A stretch of 64,000 nucleotides of DNA. Origin: Episyrphus balteatus. Its lineage: Eukaryota; Arthropoda; Insecta; Diptera; Syrphidae. This document shows, piece after piece, positions 45,661 through 56,640 of the stretch (position 1 is its first letter; each line of letters opens with the position of its first letter). The stretch spans positions 83,267,061 to 83,331,060 of the forward strand of contig NC_079134.1 in assembly GCF_945859705.1 (NCBI RefSeq). The letters run 5' to 3'. The notes under the pieces are model-generated. The model did not search any database, had not been told where the DNA came from, and was given only the letters and a program-made list of their open reading frames with translations. A program made the position numbers and the translations under genes.

Positions 45661-46853
45661 CTTTACCAGTCAGTGAGTGCCGAGAATTGTATCCTGATGC
45701 TTATAAAACTACTTTAAGTAAATCTCTTGAAATTTTTTTAGTATTTACTTCATTAATTATGTATAACAAATGTAACAAGATGTTAAATATTTTGTTTTTT
45801 AAAAAATCTGTTGGATGTTTCGTATTTTTTTAACAGTAAAAAAAAAATGTCATTTTAAATCGAGTTTGCTCTTTTTGAAGTAAGTACTAAAAATTTAAAT
45901 TGATGACAATATCTTTTTTTTTTAGTAAAACTAAACAAATTAAGCATCTGAATTATGTGTAACAACACTACCCTTAATTTAATATATAAAAAGTGAAAAT
46001 AACCCCATCTGTTTGGGAGCTAGAGCTAATTTTCTTCGAAAAACAGTGAAAAAACAGAGATTTTTGATACTTTGAGCGAGTGTCGGCACCATTTAGACTT
46101 AAGGCATAACTACATACACCACTTTTTGAAAAAGTAAAAAAGTGTAAAGATTTTTATTCTAGCTATCGCAATTGTTTTTTGATAAAGAGTGTACAAATTG
46201 TTTTTTAGAGAAAAAAAATAAGCTTTCTGCATCATTTATTTTAATTGTTCATCCCGAAAAACTATACGGAAATGCGTTTGAAAATTTTCACTTTTGTACT
46301 TTTTCACTTTTTGAGCCACTGTAGTTAAGGCTTTATCCAATCAAGCTGAAATTTTGGCTATCTAAAAATCTGCAAAGGCGGAACATTTTATGGGGTTCCC
46401 CCTACCAAATTTCGAAAATCGATTTCTTGCGGTCACTCTAGTCCTCATATACAATTCGATTTTAGATGTCTACCTTCTTTGCAGTAGTAGGTAGTGTGTT
46501 CAGACATTTATCTTAAAAGTAGTTCAGTTATTCATCGTTACAATACGATGTTGTTGGGATTTTTTTAAGTCACATCTATTCTTGAGACAAAGTATAAAAT
46601 TTTTGAAATTACCAATGTTTTTTTCTGAGTGTCCTTGGCCGAATATTCGGCGGCCGAATATTTGGTATTCGGCCGAGGAGCGTGGCCGAATATTCGGTAT
46701 TCGGCCAAATAAATGATCGCGGCATCTCTAGTAAAAATACAGCCAATTGCGTTTTAATTATTTGCAAGAATACCACAAACAACAAATTCGCTTTAAAAAA
46801 TTTACTTTTCGTTTTGATTCTTATTATTACACTTACCTACTTCAAGCTTTTAA

Positions 46854-47362
46854 CCCCTTGTAACCCAACATCGTAAATTTTAAAATTAATAATGTCAATC
46901 GAAAGAGCTTTAGCTATAATAAAACGTGTATTTTTTAAAAATTCAATAAACTCATTATTTGCTTAGTTATTTCGAAATTTACGCAGTAAAAAAAAAAGTT
47001 TAAATAATTTATTTTTGTATATAAATGCAAAAATTCAAACAAAAAGCTATCTAATATTTATTTTTAGGCGCATTCCTAAAATCCAAAAATAAAACCCCGT
47101 TAGTTTATGCACGAAAAATATTTTTTCTGAATTTCGTAGTTTTTACATAAATTTGCTTGTTTTCCAAAAAAGCCAAACTTTCAACATTAACTGCCAATTA
47201 AAAACTATTGGTGCTATTTATTAGAAATATGGTGCATTATTTCGATAAAGCAATTCTTAAAGATTATGTAAGAAGCTTTAAAAGAATAAAAATATGTTTT
47301 TCACAGCTTTTGGGCGATCTTTTTCGGTTTGTTACAGAAATGTCACATGGGGCTACAAGGGG
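46854..47362. mobile_element. 509-bp piggyBac-type MITE, TTAA target
   Basis: CCCCTTGTAACCC at the left and (inverse) CCCCTTGTAGCCC at the right, each flanked by TTAA (46850-46853, 47363-47366). No transposase inside. TTAA plus CCC ends fit piggyBac. Confidence 0.82.
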
Positions 47363-47445
47363 TTAATAATTCCATTATAAAAGAAGAATAAATAACACTG
47401 GCCATAAATTTGCAACTTTTCAAAATTTTCCAGAAAGATTTATAT

Positions 47446-47516
47446 TGTAACGATGAATTACTGAACTACTTTTAAGATAAAAGTCTGAACACACTACCTA
47501 CTACTGCAAAGGTAGA
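47446..47516. repeat. Inverted copy of 46469-46545
   Basis: TATTGTAACGATGAATTACTG through ACACACTACCTACTACTGC is the inverse of a stretch in the hAT right half, with few differences. The two copies flank the hAT right end and the TTAA MITE. Confidence 0.85.
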
Positions 47517-47543
47517 AATGTGAACGGACCTTTAGTAATTAAG

Positions 47544-47628
47544 AAAATATCCCACTGAACACATCTCAAAATATCCCACTGAACACATCTAAAAATATCC
47601 CACTGAACACATCTAAAAATATCCCACT
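47544..47628 (+). repeat. 24-bp tandem repeat, 3.5 copies
   Basis: AAAATATCCCACTGAACACA plus four more bases is repeated three times, then a partial unit. It stands directly upstream of the heat-shock-type promoter. Confidence 0.92.
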
Positions 47629-47660
47629 AGACTGGAAGTATGAAGTGCCCTTCCTGGAAA

Positions 47661-47760
47661 GGAAGTTTCGAGAGGCAGGGACGAGAGCCTTCGAGGACGT
47701 TCTCGAGTCTCGAGATTCCGGTATAAAAGGGCAACGTAGACACCGACCGGATACAGTTTG
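47661..47760 (+). promoter_or_regulatory. Heat-shock-type promoter: HSE arrays, TATA box, initiator
   Basis: HSE 1: GGAAGTTTCGAGAG (47661-47674) has GAA, TTC and GAG units at 5-bp steps. HSE 2: TTCGAGGACGTTCTCGAGTC (47690-47709) continues TCG, giving five alternating units in register. TATAAAAG lies at 47722-47729. The likely start is ACAG in GATACAGTTTG at about 47753-47755, about 32 bp downstream of the TATA box. The leader after it is A-rich with repeated AAAGTGA, as in fly hsp70 leaders. No chaperone coding sequence follows; the first ATG (about 47800) opens only a short frame. It could belong to an LTR or a captured hsp promoter. Confidence 0.65.
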
Positions 47761-48455
47761 ATTTATAAAGTGAAAGAGTGCAGTACAAAGTGAAATAAAA
47801 TGTTGGAAATTGTTAGTAGTAAATAAAGTGATTTAAAAGTGTGTTTCTTTGAGCGAATAATAAAAGTTAATTGAGTTGAAATAAAGTGTGTTCTTATTTG
47901 AACGGAAAGATAAGTGGAAATTAAATAAACAAAAATAAGTTTTATTTTGAACCCGGAATAAAACATTACAATATTAATTTTATAGATCAAATTATATTGG
48001 TTTCTTCCTAGCAGCTCTAGTTTTTTAAATTTTTAATTTTTTCATATTTGGGGAATATTCATAGGTAGGTACTAATTTTTCAGTTTTCCTTATTTTGAGC
48101 GTTTATTCGAATTTTCCAGAAAAATTTATATTAACCTTAATGTATTAATATTAAGGGTCAGTTAATTTAAAAATCACATTCATTTATTTCTAGGAGCTCT
48201 ATTTTTTGAAATATTTAAGTATTCCACATTTTGGGGGTAATTTCGTACTAATTTTAAAGTTATGCTTATTTTAAATGTTTGTTAAGATTTTCAAAAAATT
48301 TTTTTGTCGAACCTATTGCATTTGGGCTCACTAAAAAAACATTAAATTCAGTAAGTAAAATAAAAAAAAACAAGAAAAAAATTTTTAACATAAAAAAAAA
48401 TTTAACAAAAAAATTATAGTTTTTTGAACAACAACAAAATCTTGAAGGTGCTACC
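47761..48455. other. A-rich leader-like and non-coding DNA
   Basis: The first 200 bases read like a transcribed leader (repeated AAAGTGA and AATAAA-like runs, AATAAA at several points). Two direct repeats of a TTCTAGGAGCTCTA-type segment lie near 48010 and 48190. No gene. Confidence 0.45.
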
Positions 48456-49444
48456 ACCAAGTGTTTATGGCTAGAGTTACAGTACTATACCAATCCGATC
48501 ATCAGACTCGTTTATTCCTTTATTGTGTGTGTGCTTAGTCTAGTAATTTTTTATTTAAGGGGTAATAACACCTTGTAAACCATGAAATCAAGCGTCATAT
48601 TCATCAGCGTATAAAACAAAGAAGAAATATTATTTTCTTTTGGTATTTGTTTAGTTTAATTGAGTATATTAATAGGTAACAGAATAGGCAAATGTTAAAT
48701 TTTTTAATGATGTGAAATTTTTTAAATGGCGGTGTAGTTCAGCATGATAGTAAAATCCTGTGCTCCCATCGGGCGACCTACTAACTCCTACAGTTTTTAA
48801 CCGATTGGGCTGAAACTTTGTGTGGAGCTTAAAAATACTATTCTCTAGTGAAGTACGTAGGATTTTTTTGAAATATTAATTTTTAAAGAAATGGCATTAG
48901 TTTGAAAAAATTATTTCATTCCAAAAACAAAATTCGTTGAAAAAAAGACCATAAAATCGTTAAATTTTAATATTTCAAAAAAATCCTACGTACTTCACTA
49001 GAGAATAGTTATTGTAAGCTCCACAATAACTATTCTCTAGTTCAGCCCAATCGGTTAAAAACTGTAGGAGTTAGTAGGTCGCCCGATGGGAGCACAGGAT
49101 TTTACTATCATGCTGAACTACACCGCCATTTAAAAAATTTCACATCATTAAAAAATTTAACATTAGCCTATTCTGTTACCTATTAATATACTTAATTAAA
49201 CTAAACAAACACCAAAAGAAAATAATATTTCTTCTTTGTTTTATACGCTGATGAATATGACGCTCGATTTCATGGTTTACAAGGTGTTATTACCCCTTAA
49301 TTTGAAAAACTTTTTCCGTCACAAATTTTCAAATTAAATGAAAAATTACTAGACTAAGCACCACACACAAATGGAATAAAGGATTCTGATTATCGGATTG
49401 GTATCCGTGAAACAGTACTGTAACTCTATCCATAAACACTTGGT
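48456..49444. mobile_element. 989-bp foldback element
   Basis: ACCAAGTGTTTATGG and its inverse form the ends. The arms carry TAGAGTTACAGTACT, CCCATCGGGCGACCTACTAA, CCTACAGTTTTTAACCGATT and CCTACGTACTTCACTAGAG, all mirrored. The centre is near 48950. No target duplication found, no coding. Confidence 0.87.
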
Positions 49445-49694
49445 CTCTTAGCAGAAATACACAAAGGAGATGGGAAACTTTAGTACGTTTTACCCCCCAA
49501 AACCCATTTTCCTAAAATTGTTTTTGTAATTTGAACCGTGTCTGTGAATAAATGTGAAAAGCAACAACAAAGTGATGAGGTGAAAAACGAGGTGAGTTTC
49601 TTTTATTTTGACAGTTCTATTTTTTTTTCTCTGAAATTAAAATTTTCGATAAGAAAAGTCTAAGAATAAGAAGTACAGGAATGGGTGTACATTA

Positions 49695-50274
49695 GGGCGT
49701 TCGTTATTTAGGTTTTTTTCGAGAATCAAGTTCCTAAGTGGAAAAACTGTTTCTAAATACAAAAAAAAAAGACCCATAAATTTTTCAGATTTTTATTTTG
49801 ACACTAGATGGCGCCCCAAGAGGGTTAAAGTTTTTTAACATTTGAAATAGGTATGGTATAGGTATTTTTTTTAGATATAGACTTTAATCAAAATTTTTTG
49901 ATGAGGTCCTTGTCTACGTTAAACAACGTTTTCAAAAAGGTATAGATCATTTTTCTAGGACCAGGGGTTTAGTCAGGGCATGCATGGCTTTGTTGGATTT
50001 TATATTATTTTTCATGCTACTCATATGCTTGTTTTCGTAAAATATGCTTGGTTTTATAAATCCAAATGCATGCCCTGACTAAACCCCTGGTCCTAGAAAA
50101 ATGATCTATACCTTTTTCTATACCATACCTATTTCAAATGTTAAAAAACTTTAACCCTCTTGGGGCGCCATCTAGTGTCAAAATAAAAATCTGAAAAAAT
50201 TTATGGGTCGTTTTTTTTTGTATTTAGAAACAGTTTTTCCACTTAGGAACTTGATCTAAAAATAACGAACGCCC
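49695..50274. mobile_element. 580-bp foldback, GGGCGTTCG ends, TA target
   Basis: GGGCGTTCGTTATTTA and its inverse are flanked by TA (49693-49694, 50275-50276). The arms mirror through TTTTTCCACTTAGGAACTTG, CTAGATGGCGCCCCAAGAGG and CATGCCCTGACTAAACCCC. A truncated arm of the same family is at 11089-11141. Confidence 0.9.
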
Positions 50275-50312
50275 TAGTGTACATATATCACTTTTATAGT
50301 GCAGGATAGCGT

Positions 50313-51548
50313 CCCTTCAAGCAAGAAAACTGAGTTCAACAAAGAAACTCCGACCTCAGACCGCGAAAATCGGGGTTGCACTCACACACTTGCAACTTTT
50401 TGTGTATGAACACAAAAGTCGAACGAGAATCGTGGTGAAAAATGAGAAAAGGAAAAGAAAGACAATTGCCTTAAGGCCAACAAGAGCCAAAGCGTCATTT
50501 TGTTATTTTTTGTTGAAGTGTTTGGTCGCGTCGTGTTTCCCTTCAAGCAAGAAAACTGAGTTCAACAAAGAAACTCAGACCGCGAAAATCGGGGTTGCAC
50601 TCACACACTTGCAACTTTTTGTGTATGAACACAAAAGTCGAACGAGAATTGTGGTGAAAAATGAGAAAAGGAAAAGAAAGACAAGGCCAACAAGAGCCAA
50701 AGCGTCATTTTGTTATTTTTTGTTGAAGTGTTTGGTCGCGTCGTGTCTCGTGTCGTTGTTTGTCAAATTCTTGAAGTCAAAGATAAAGTACATAATATTG
50801 CTCCATGTGATGATGAATCGGATAGTAAATAGAATCGGATAGAATGTGCAGCAACAATCTGCACATTCTCAAAAACCACCCGGCCGAGTGCACCACATGC
50901 AAACCCAATTTACATTGGGAAAAAAAACAACCCCTTTACCCGAAGGTACACCAATGCATCCGGATGTGATGCGAATGACTGGGAATCGACAGCAGGTATT
51001 TAATAACATTAATATATCTCCTGATCATTTATTTTTAAATCAATATTTTTCTAGAGCATAACGAATCAGCAGGAGATATCAACAAAGGAATCCACCGTGT
51101 ATTCACTAATTGGTGGGAATACTGGACATCCAAAAGTGCACAAACAACAGCAGCAACAACAAATAAAAAGATTTATTTTATTTAATATTTATTTTAATTG
51201 TATTTATTGTAATTTCTTGTTCTAAAAAATATTAAAATAAAAAAAAACAATTTCAGTAAACAAAATTGATAAACAGAGTTTTTTGTTTTGCTAGGAATGT
51301 CAAACATATTCGATACTCGAGTATCGATCGATGTCAAAATGCCGGACGTCATTTGTTCCGACTTCGGCTCCGATTTCTCGGAATGGAGATTTTCACCACA
51401 CTAATACATATGCAATCGACTTCGCGGTGATTATAATTTCCATACTAATTTGAGTCGCCTTCGGACCAGTTTCTGATCTGAAATCGGACTCAGCTCCGCC
51501 TCAGGCGGAGCGGATTCGGACCGAGGTCGAACCTGTTTGCTTGAAGGG
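50313..51548. mobile_element. Composite CCCTTCAAGCAAG element carrying gene-like DNA
   Basis: Left ends occur twice (50313 and 50539, CCCTTCAAGCAAGAAAACTGAG) and one right end at 51548 (TTTGCTTGAAGGG). Between left and right ends lies about 630 bp not found in the small family members of the LAPTM intron, including a gene-like fragment. The two left ends are a tandem duplication of about 210 bp. The 150-residue frame at 50390-50842 is a translation of that duplication. Confidence 0.75.
50747..51337 (+). pseudogene. Unrecognised gene fragment, copy A
   Basis: The frame starting RVVVCQILEVKDKVHN runs to ...DDESDSK and stops at TAG (about 50827). A second segment encodes QFTLGKKTTPLPEGTPMHPD and could be followed by a small intron (GTATTTAATAAC donor near 50996, TTTTTCTAG acceptor near 51054). 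The tail NWWEYWTSKSAQTT matches copy B. Untranslated sequence after the tail, to TATTCGATACTCGAGTATCG, also matches copy B. I recognise no domain; it looks like a host or element gene broken into pieces. Confidence 0.55.
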
Positions 51549-52110
51549 CTCGTGTCGTTGTTTGTCAAATTCTTGAAGTCAAAGATAAAGTACATAATAT
51601 TGCTCCATGTGATGATGAATCGGATAGTAAAGCAAATACAAGTGCTGGCACAACTCTACATCCACCTAAACGTGAAGAAGTTCTAAAGAAAGTTAAATAT
51701 GAATATGGAGGAGTCGATATAGATTCCATATTGGCCCAAGATGGAATAACAGATATCAGAACGAATTGGAGGTGTATTAACGATAAGCATACCAAGTGAA
51801 GATACGATAATTAAAATTGATGAAAACTCAATGCATATTGTGTGTGGGGGTAAGCAGTCGATGAGACTGAAATTCACTAAGTGGAGGGAATACTGGACAT
51901 CCAAAAGTGCACAAACAACAGGAGCAACAACAGATAAAAAATTTTATTTTATTTAATATTTATTTTAATATTGTATTTATTGTAATTTCTTGTTCTAAAA
52001 AACATTTAAATAAAAAAAAAACAATTTCAGTGAACAAAATTGATAAACAGAGTTTTTTGTTTTGCTAGAAATGTCAAACATATTCGATACTCGAGTATCG
52101 ATCGATGTCG
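51549..52110 (+). pseudogene. Unrecognised gene fragment, copy B
   Basis: This is a fuller copy: the frame reads RVVVCQILEVKDKVHN, then HPPKREEVLKKVKYEYGG and VDIDSILAQDG. After a one-base shift near 51755 it reads IGGVLTISIPSEDTIIKID, MHIVCGGKQSMRLKFTKW and REYWTSKSAQTT, and stops at TAA near 51955. It begins directly after the right end of the composite element and shares its first 50 bases with copy A. The gene identity is unknown to me. About 140 residues are implied. Confidence 0.55.
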
Positions 52111-53262
52111 GATAAATTTTTTTAAACATCAATCGTAACGGTTTTTATAAGAACTGTTTCTGTTCTTTAGGGAGTTTCACCATTTCCTACAGGAATTTTA
52201 ACAAAGGTCATAACTACAAAGTTTTAAGAAAAGAGCTTCAAGGTTGATGCAGACTGAAGGACGGACGGACGAAATAGGACTAGTCTGGTGCCGCCACCAT
52301 TTTTTCATTTAATTTTATTTGTTTTTTTGACAACATTACTTCGAAAAATAAATAAACTATAACTCGTTTTTCTGATATTGGATTCAATGATTTGTTGTTT
52401 TTTATTTTTGTTTGTTTGTTTGTTTTAACTTATTGATTAAAATTGCTTAAGCACTTCGGAACTTAATTTAACTTAACTTTGGATGTTGATGGTCATTTTA
52501 CATATCAATGTGGGATGTGTTAAATGAAAAAGTATGCTGATGTCAAGCACGCCGCAAAATTTGGTACCGTCAACGATCCTGTGGCTACTTTTCTGGAGTT
52601 CTTTGTTTTTAAACAAATGTGTAGTCCATGTCCTCTTTTTTGGTAATGGATACAAAGATGGGTGTGTTCGATCTGTTTGAAGAAAATCATAGAAAAATAA
52701 GCTGTTTCTTGAATAAAATTTGAGTATGTACCTTTGTTTTCTGTTTTCAAAACCAAAACCATTATTAGCGTTTGTTAATTTTTTAAAATTAAATTTAAAG
52801 CGGTTTATAAAAGAACTAAGTTTTGTCTTTCTAAATCCGTTTAAATCTTGTTAATATCTTTTTTCTTCTTCAATAAATCTTAAGTTGAAATCAACATCTA
52901 GATATCAATATACTCATTTCCTTAGAAAACGTAAGAAAAATTTCCAAAAAATAGTTTTATACTTATTTTGAATTCAATAACCATACCCTCAAACTTATAA
53001 TCAACCAATTTCAGCTAACAATAGTAATTCAAATTTCGAGTCTAGATATCAATATACTCAATTTCTTAAAAACTGGGTACATAATGTGGTACTTATTCAG
53101 ACGGACTTTTTTGCATTGGTTTTTTTTTCATCATCTCTCTCAGCTTCATGTTAACTTCAGGTGATTTGAAGGCCAACGATCAAAGATGTAATCAAGAATG
53201 CAGTTGTTCTTACATATTATGAGAATAGGTACTCTTATTTCATATTTATTAATGGGGAGACG
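52111..53262. other. Non-coding DNA
   Basis: No gene recognised. Short minus-strand frames at 52473-52762 look like chance. A GGACGGACGGACG run near 52260 is simple-repeat-like. Confidence 0.45.
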
Positions 53263-53475
53263 GACAGAATCCCGAAATCCAAAATCCAGAAAGACCAAAA
53301 TCCAGAAAACCCTAAATCCCGAAAACCCAAAATCCCGAAAACCCAAGATCCCAAAAACCCAAAATCCCGAAAACCCAAAATCCCGAAAACCCTAAATCCC
53401 GAAAACCCAGAATCCCGAAAAACCAAAATCCCGAAAATCCAAAATCCAGAAAGGCCGAAATCCCGAAAAAAAAAA
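53263..53475. repeat. Minisatellite of CCCAAAATCCCGAAAA units
   Basis: A 15-17 bp unit repeats about a dozen times with variants. Every frame is open because the unit lacks stops, giving false Lys/Pro and Phe/Gly-rich ORFs on both strands. Confidence 0.93.
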
Positions 53476-53774
53476 CAGAAAAAATAAAAAACTCTTCAAA
53501 ACTGTGTTTCACTGAAATTTTAACTGAAACTTAAAATTAAAACCAATTAAAAACAATTTAAACATACAATTATTATAAGTTAAATATTAAAACTCATAAT
53601 TCTTTTGATTTTAGTTCAACGATTTTCCAACTTAACTCAATTATTACAAAACACTGCTGAAATCACAATAAGAACTTGAAATCATGTAAAAAAGAGATTT
53701 TAATGAAATCATAAACTTATATTGTTTTTTTACGTAATAACACCCTAATTTCACACTTAGGATTGTTTTCGAAA

Positions 53775-53850
53775 CCGAAATCCCGAAAAATTATATAAAA
53801 TGAAAAATTTGCGCAAATTTTTCATTTTATATAATTTTTCGGGATTTCGG
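53775..53850. repeat. Perfect 76-bp palindrome
   Basis: CCGAAATCCCGAAAAATTAT and onward is mirrored without a mismatch about the centre GCGC at 53811-53814, with no spacer. Its outer arms are minisatellite units. Confidence 0.95.
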
Positions 53851-53965
53851 GATCCCATTCTGGATTTTGGGTTTTCGGGTTTTCGGGATTTTGGGTTTTC
53901 GGGATTTTGCTTTTTCGGGATTTTGGGTTTTCGGGATTTCGGTAATCGCGATTTTGTCCCCAATC
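53841..53965. repeat. Minisatellite in inverted orientation
   Basis: TTTTCGGGATTTTGGG units, the complement of those at 53263-53475. With them it forms an inverted pair about 300 bp apart. Confidence 0.92.
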
Positions 53966-55089
53966 CTTATTAATGAGATAACTGTTGATTTAAGAAGTTT
54001 TGATGGATTTAGCAGGAATTCTTTGGGAATAATGAAGTTAGCTATTTTACTCATCACACAATTTGGCTGACTTAAAAGTGGAATTCTACATTATTGCACT
54101 TTCTTTTAGACCATCCATATAATAATCAAAAGTATAAGTGAGACCAAAAAAATGTAAGCTGCTTCGATAAGAACCTCAAAAATTGAACAACATAGTGAGT
54201 GCAATCTAGTTCAACTTCTCTGTGCTCTAAACCCAAAACGGTTTATTTTACAAAGAAATGTTAAACTTTCTCTGATGACCTCCGAGCAATACGTCGTGAG
54301 ATATCTGTGAAAAACTGATTTCCGTGACCATTTGACCCTTATAATTATTTAGCCGACACGATATCAATGTCGATTTTTCACATCTTCATTACGGTGCCGT
54401 AATAAAGGTGCTTACTGTATATATATACATAGGTACCAAAATTCAGCCCACCAGGAACTTTTCCGCAGATTGGGGTTTAAAATATATACATAAGATGACT
54501 AGACTAAGGGCCACTTTTTCACTATTGCTCAACTTCAAGCAAACTTTTGCCAACTTGAGAGTTGACTTTAACTCGAGAGTTCAAACGCAAGTTGCAATTT
54601 CTTTTTATTCACTAATTATTTTCTCAACTCTCCAGTTGAAGATCTAAAGTTGGTCAACTTCAAGTTTGAAAAATATCCCTGGGAAGTTTATGAAATATGA
54701 AACAAAAACTGTCATTTATTTAAATTAAAATTTGAATCTGTCACATCGATGGCATATTTGTACACTATTTTGTGTTTTATTTTTCGGTTTTTGTTTGCTT
54801 TTTCGATTTTTATTTGCTTTGGAATATTAATTCGTTAACACAATATCTAACTGCAAACAAAATTTTGACAGAAAAATTGAAAAAAACCTGAAGCAAACTC
54901 TCAAGTTTGTTCCGTTCTTCTCTTTTATAAAATATTTGAAGGGTCCAGGGGAATAACAACACTAGTCCATTCCAACTCATTTCGAGAAAAACGCGTTTTA
55001 AAATTTTGTTCTCCATACAACTTAGTACCTACTAAAAGCAAACAATTTATTTATTTTTTCAGTAAGGTTTAAATTTGTTCTATAAAAGC
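53966..55089. other. Non-coding DNA with scattered CAACTTCAAG motifs
   Basis: No gene. Between about 54529 and 54680 TCAACTTCAAG and ACTCTCAAGTT-like motifs occur in both orientations, possibly an old MITE. Confidence 0.4.
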
Positions 55090-55700
55090 AAAGATTATAG
55101 AATACAAAGATGTCGCATCCCATACAAATTATCGGAACCCCAAATTTTTCGGGTGGTACGTGATATGGCGTACCACAACATGTTGCTAGTACGAAAATGT
55201 TGCGAGAGCAAGGGAATTCCTTAAAAAACTGGAATCTCTTAAAAAAATTACTTTGACGTTTGACCTTCTTCGGTTTATTTCTTTTTTTGTTCTTATGTGT
55301 TGTTTTATGAAGAAGCGAATGCTCCTTGTGGCAGAGGTGATGGTATTTTTTTGTCTTTTTTCTGTTCTTCTGCTGAAGTATTTCCTATTCTAAGGATTTT
55401 ATTTATTTTGTAGTTTTTTCCCTTGTTTTGATTTTTTTTGTAAACTTTGCGTTGAAGACTTTTTACAAAAGTCGAGGGTAGTTTTCTGTTTTAATTTTTA
55501 TTTACAATTTTGTTTTCTCTTTCTGCATGATCGTGATGCACAGGCGCATCGCTTTCAGGTGTACACACATAATACATAGGTATTTTTTTTTTCGTTTGCT
55601 ACGGCAATCTTCCTTGGAATTGCAAGCTGAATTTTTTTTGTTGAAATAGGTATACATATTTTGTTGGTTTGTTGTGAGCTTTGGTATTTTTACTTTGGAA

Positions 55701-55853
55701 GGGAAGAAAAGGTATTGAAGGAATTATTTAGTGCGGATCGTAAGGGTAGGAAAGGTTTAAAAAAGTATTTAGTGCGGATGGTATGGGTAGGAAAGGTATT
55801 AAAAAGTTTTTAAGTGCGGGTGGTAAGGGTAGGAAAGGTATCAAAAATTATTT
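55701..55853. repeat. About 41-bp tandem repeat, 3-4 copies
   Basis: The marker GTGCGG recurs at 55731, 55772 and 55814. Units contain GGTAAGGGTAGGAAAGGTAT. Confidence 0.88.
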
Positions 55854-56640
55854 AATGTACGTAGGTAGGTACCAAAATGGAAATTTTTCTATGATTTTTT
55901 TGTGAAAGTAGTAGTAAATCTTGAAAATAAAAAAATTATTAGCAGCACATGGGTGGTTGGAAAATTAAGGATAAATGGTATATGTATAAAAGGGGAAAAA
56001 TAAATTGCTCACAAACAAATTTGGGGAAAGAGGGTGGGTGGGCCAAAAAGTGGGGTGGGTGCCAAAAATCGTGTTTTTACGATTTCGGTCAAAAGTAGGC
56101 CTCCTATCTAAAAAAGTTAAATGCAAAAGTTGTAGGTAGATTGTAAAAGTGTCTAAAACTTTTACTCCAACCATTTTTTTATATAGCCTCAAAAATATTG
56201 AAAAAAATGCGAAAAAATTCTATACTTTTTAAAAAGTTTGGAATGCAGTCATTTAGATAAAAACCTTTTATTTAAGATTGTGTGGGAAAATTAAACTTTT
56301 GTTTTAGAAAATATTGAGAAAAGTTGAAAAAAAAAAATTTTTAAGATCGATTTTTCCGTAAATGACAGTAATATTGGCGTAAAATAAAATTCCATAGAAA
56401 CCAAACTATATTCTTCTAATGGCCTTAGACACTCTTAATTTGAATCTAGCATTAAAATAGCTCTACGTGCAAAGTTTTTGAGATATTGAATTTTGAACGC
56501 CCAAAACACTATTTTTGTGATGTTTTGTAATGGTAATATCTCTAAAACATGATGTTATAGAGTTTTTGTGACTTCAGATTCGAGCCCAGCGCACAAAAAA
56601 ACATTAGAAAAATATACATTGATTTCTTTAACAAAAACTT

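Larger units (their letters stand above)
42639..46440. mobile_element. Second hAT-like element inserted in the hAT transposase
   Basis: The ends AGAGTGACCGCAA and inverse TTGCGGTCACTCT are flanked by GGCCTAAT (42631-42638) and GTCCTCAT (46441-46448), 6 of 8 bases alike, as an aged 8-bp target duplication. Long arms pair inward for several hundred bases: GCCAAAATTTCAGCTCGATT, GGTGCCGACACTCGCTCAAAG, GCTCCCAAACAGATGGGGTT and AATTTAAATTTTCAGTACTTAC, each inverted at the right. The right half holds a decayed transposase. Confidence 0.85.
41765..46730. mobile_element. hAT transposon with perfect 8-bp target duplication
   Basis: The ends TAGAGATGCCGCGA and its inverse TCGCGGCATCTCTA are flanked by GTAAAAAT on both sides (41757-41764 and 46731-46738). 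Subterminal TATTCGGCCGAATA-type repeats line both ends (41785-41870 and 46627-46705). The element carries the C-terminal end of a hAT transposase on the minus strand. It is inflated to 4966 bp by a MITE and a second hAT-like element that itself carries a foldback. Confidence 0.95.

Noticed and set aside
42390..46448. One intact hAT transposase spanning the inner element
   Set aside because: The upstream half after 46448 meets stops within about 30 codons; the gene is dead even without the insertion.
47544..47628. 24-bp repeats as a CRISPR or regulatory operator array
   Set aside because: Units are directly adjacent with no spacers; it is a simple tandem duplication, though its place beside the promoter is noted.
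47763..47990. 75-residue minus-strand ORF behind the heat-shock-type promoter
   Set aside because: It is antisense to the promoter direction and is low-complexity AT-rich translation.
50390..50842. 150-residue Lys/Arg-rich ORF
   Set aside because: It is the translation of a tandemly duplicated MITE left end; the gene-like frame is a different one.
53198..53512. Pro/Lys- or Phe/Gly-repeat proteins on both strands
   Set aside because: All frames are open because the 16-bp minisatellite unit has no stop; there is no start context or conservation signal.
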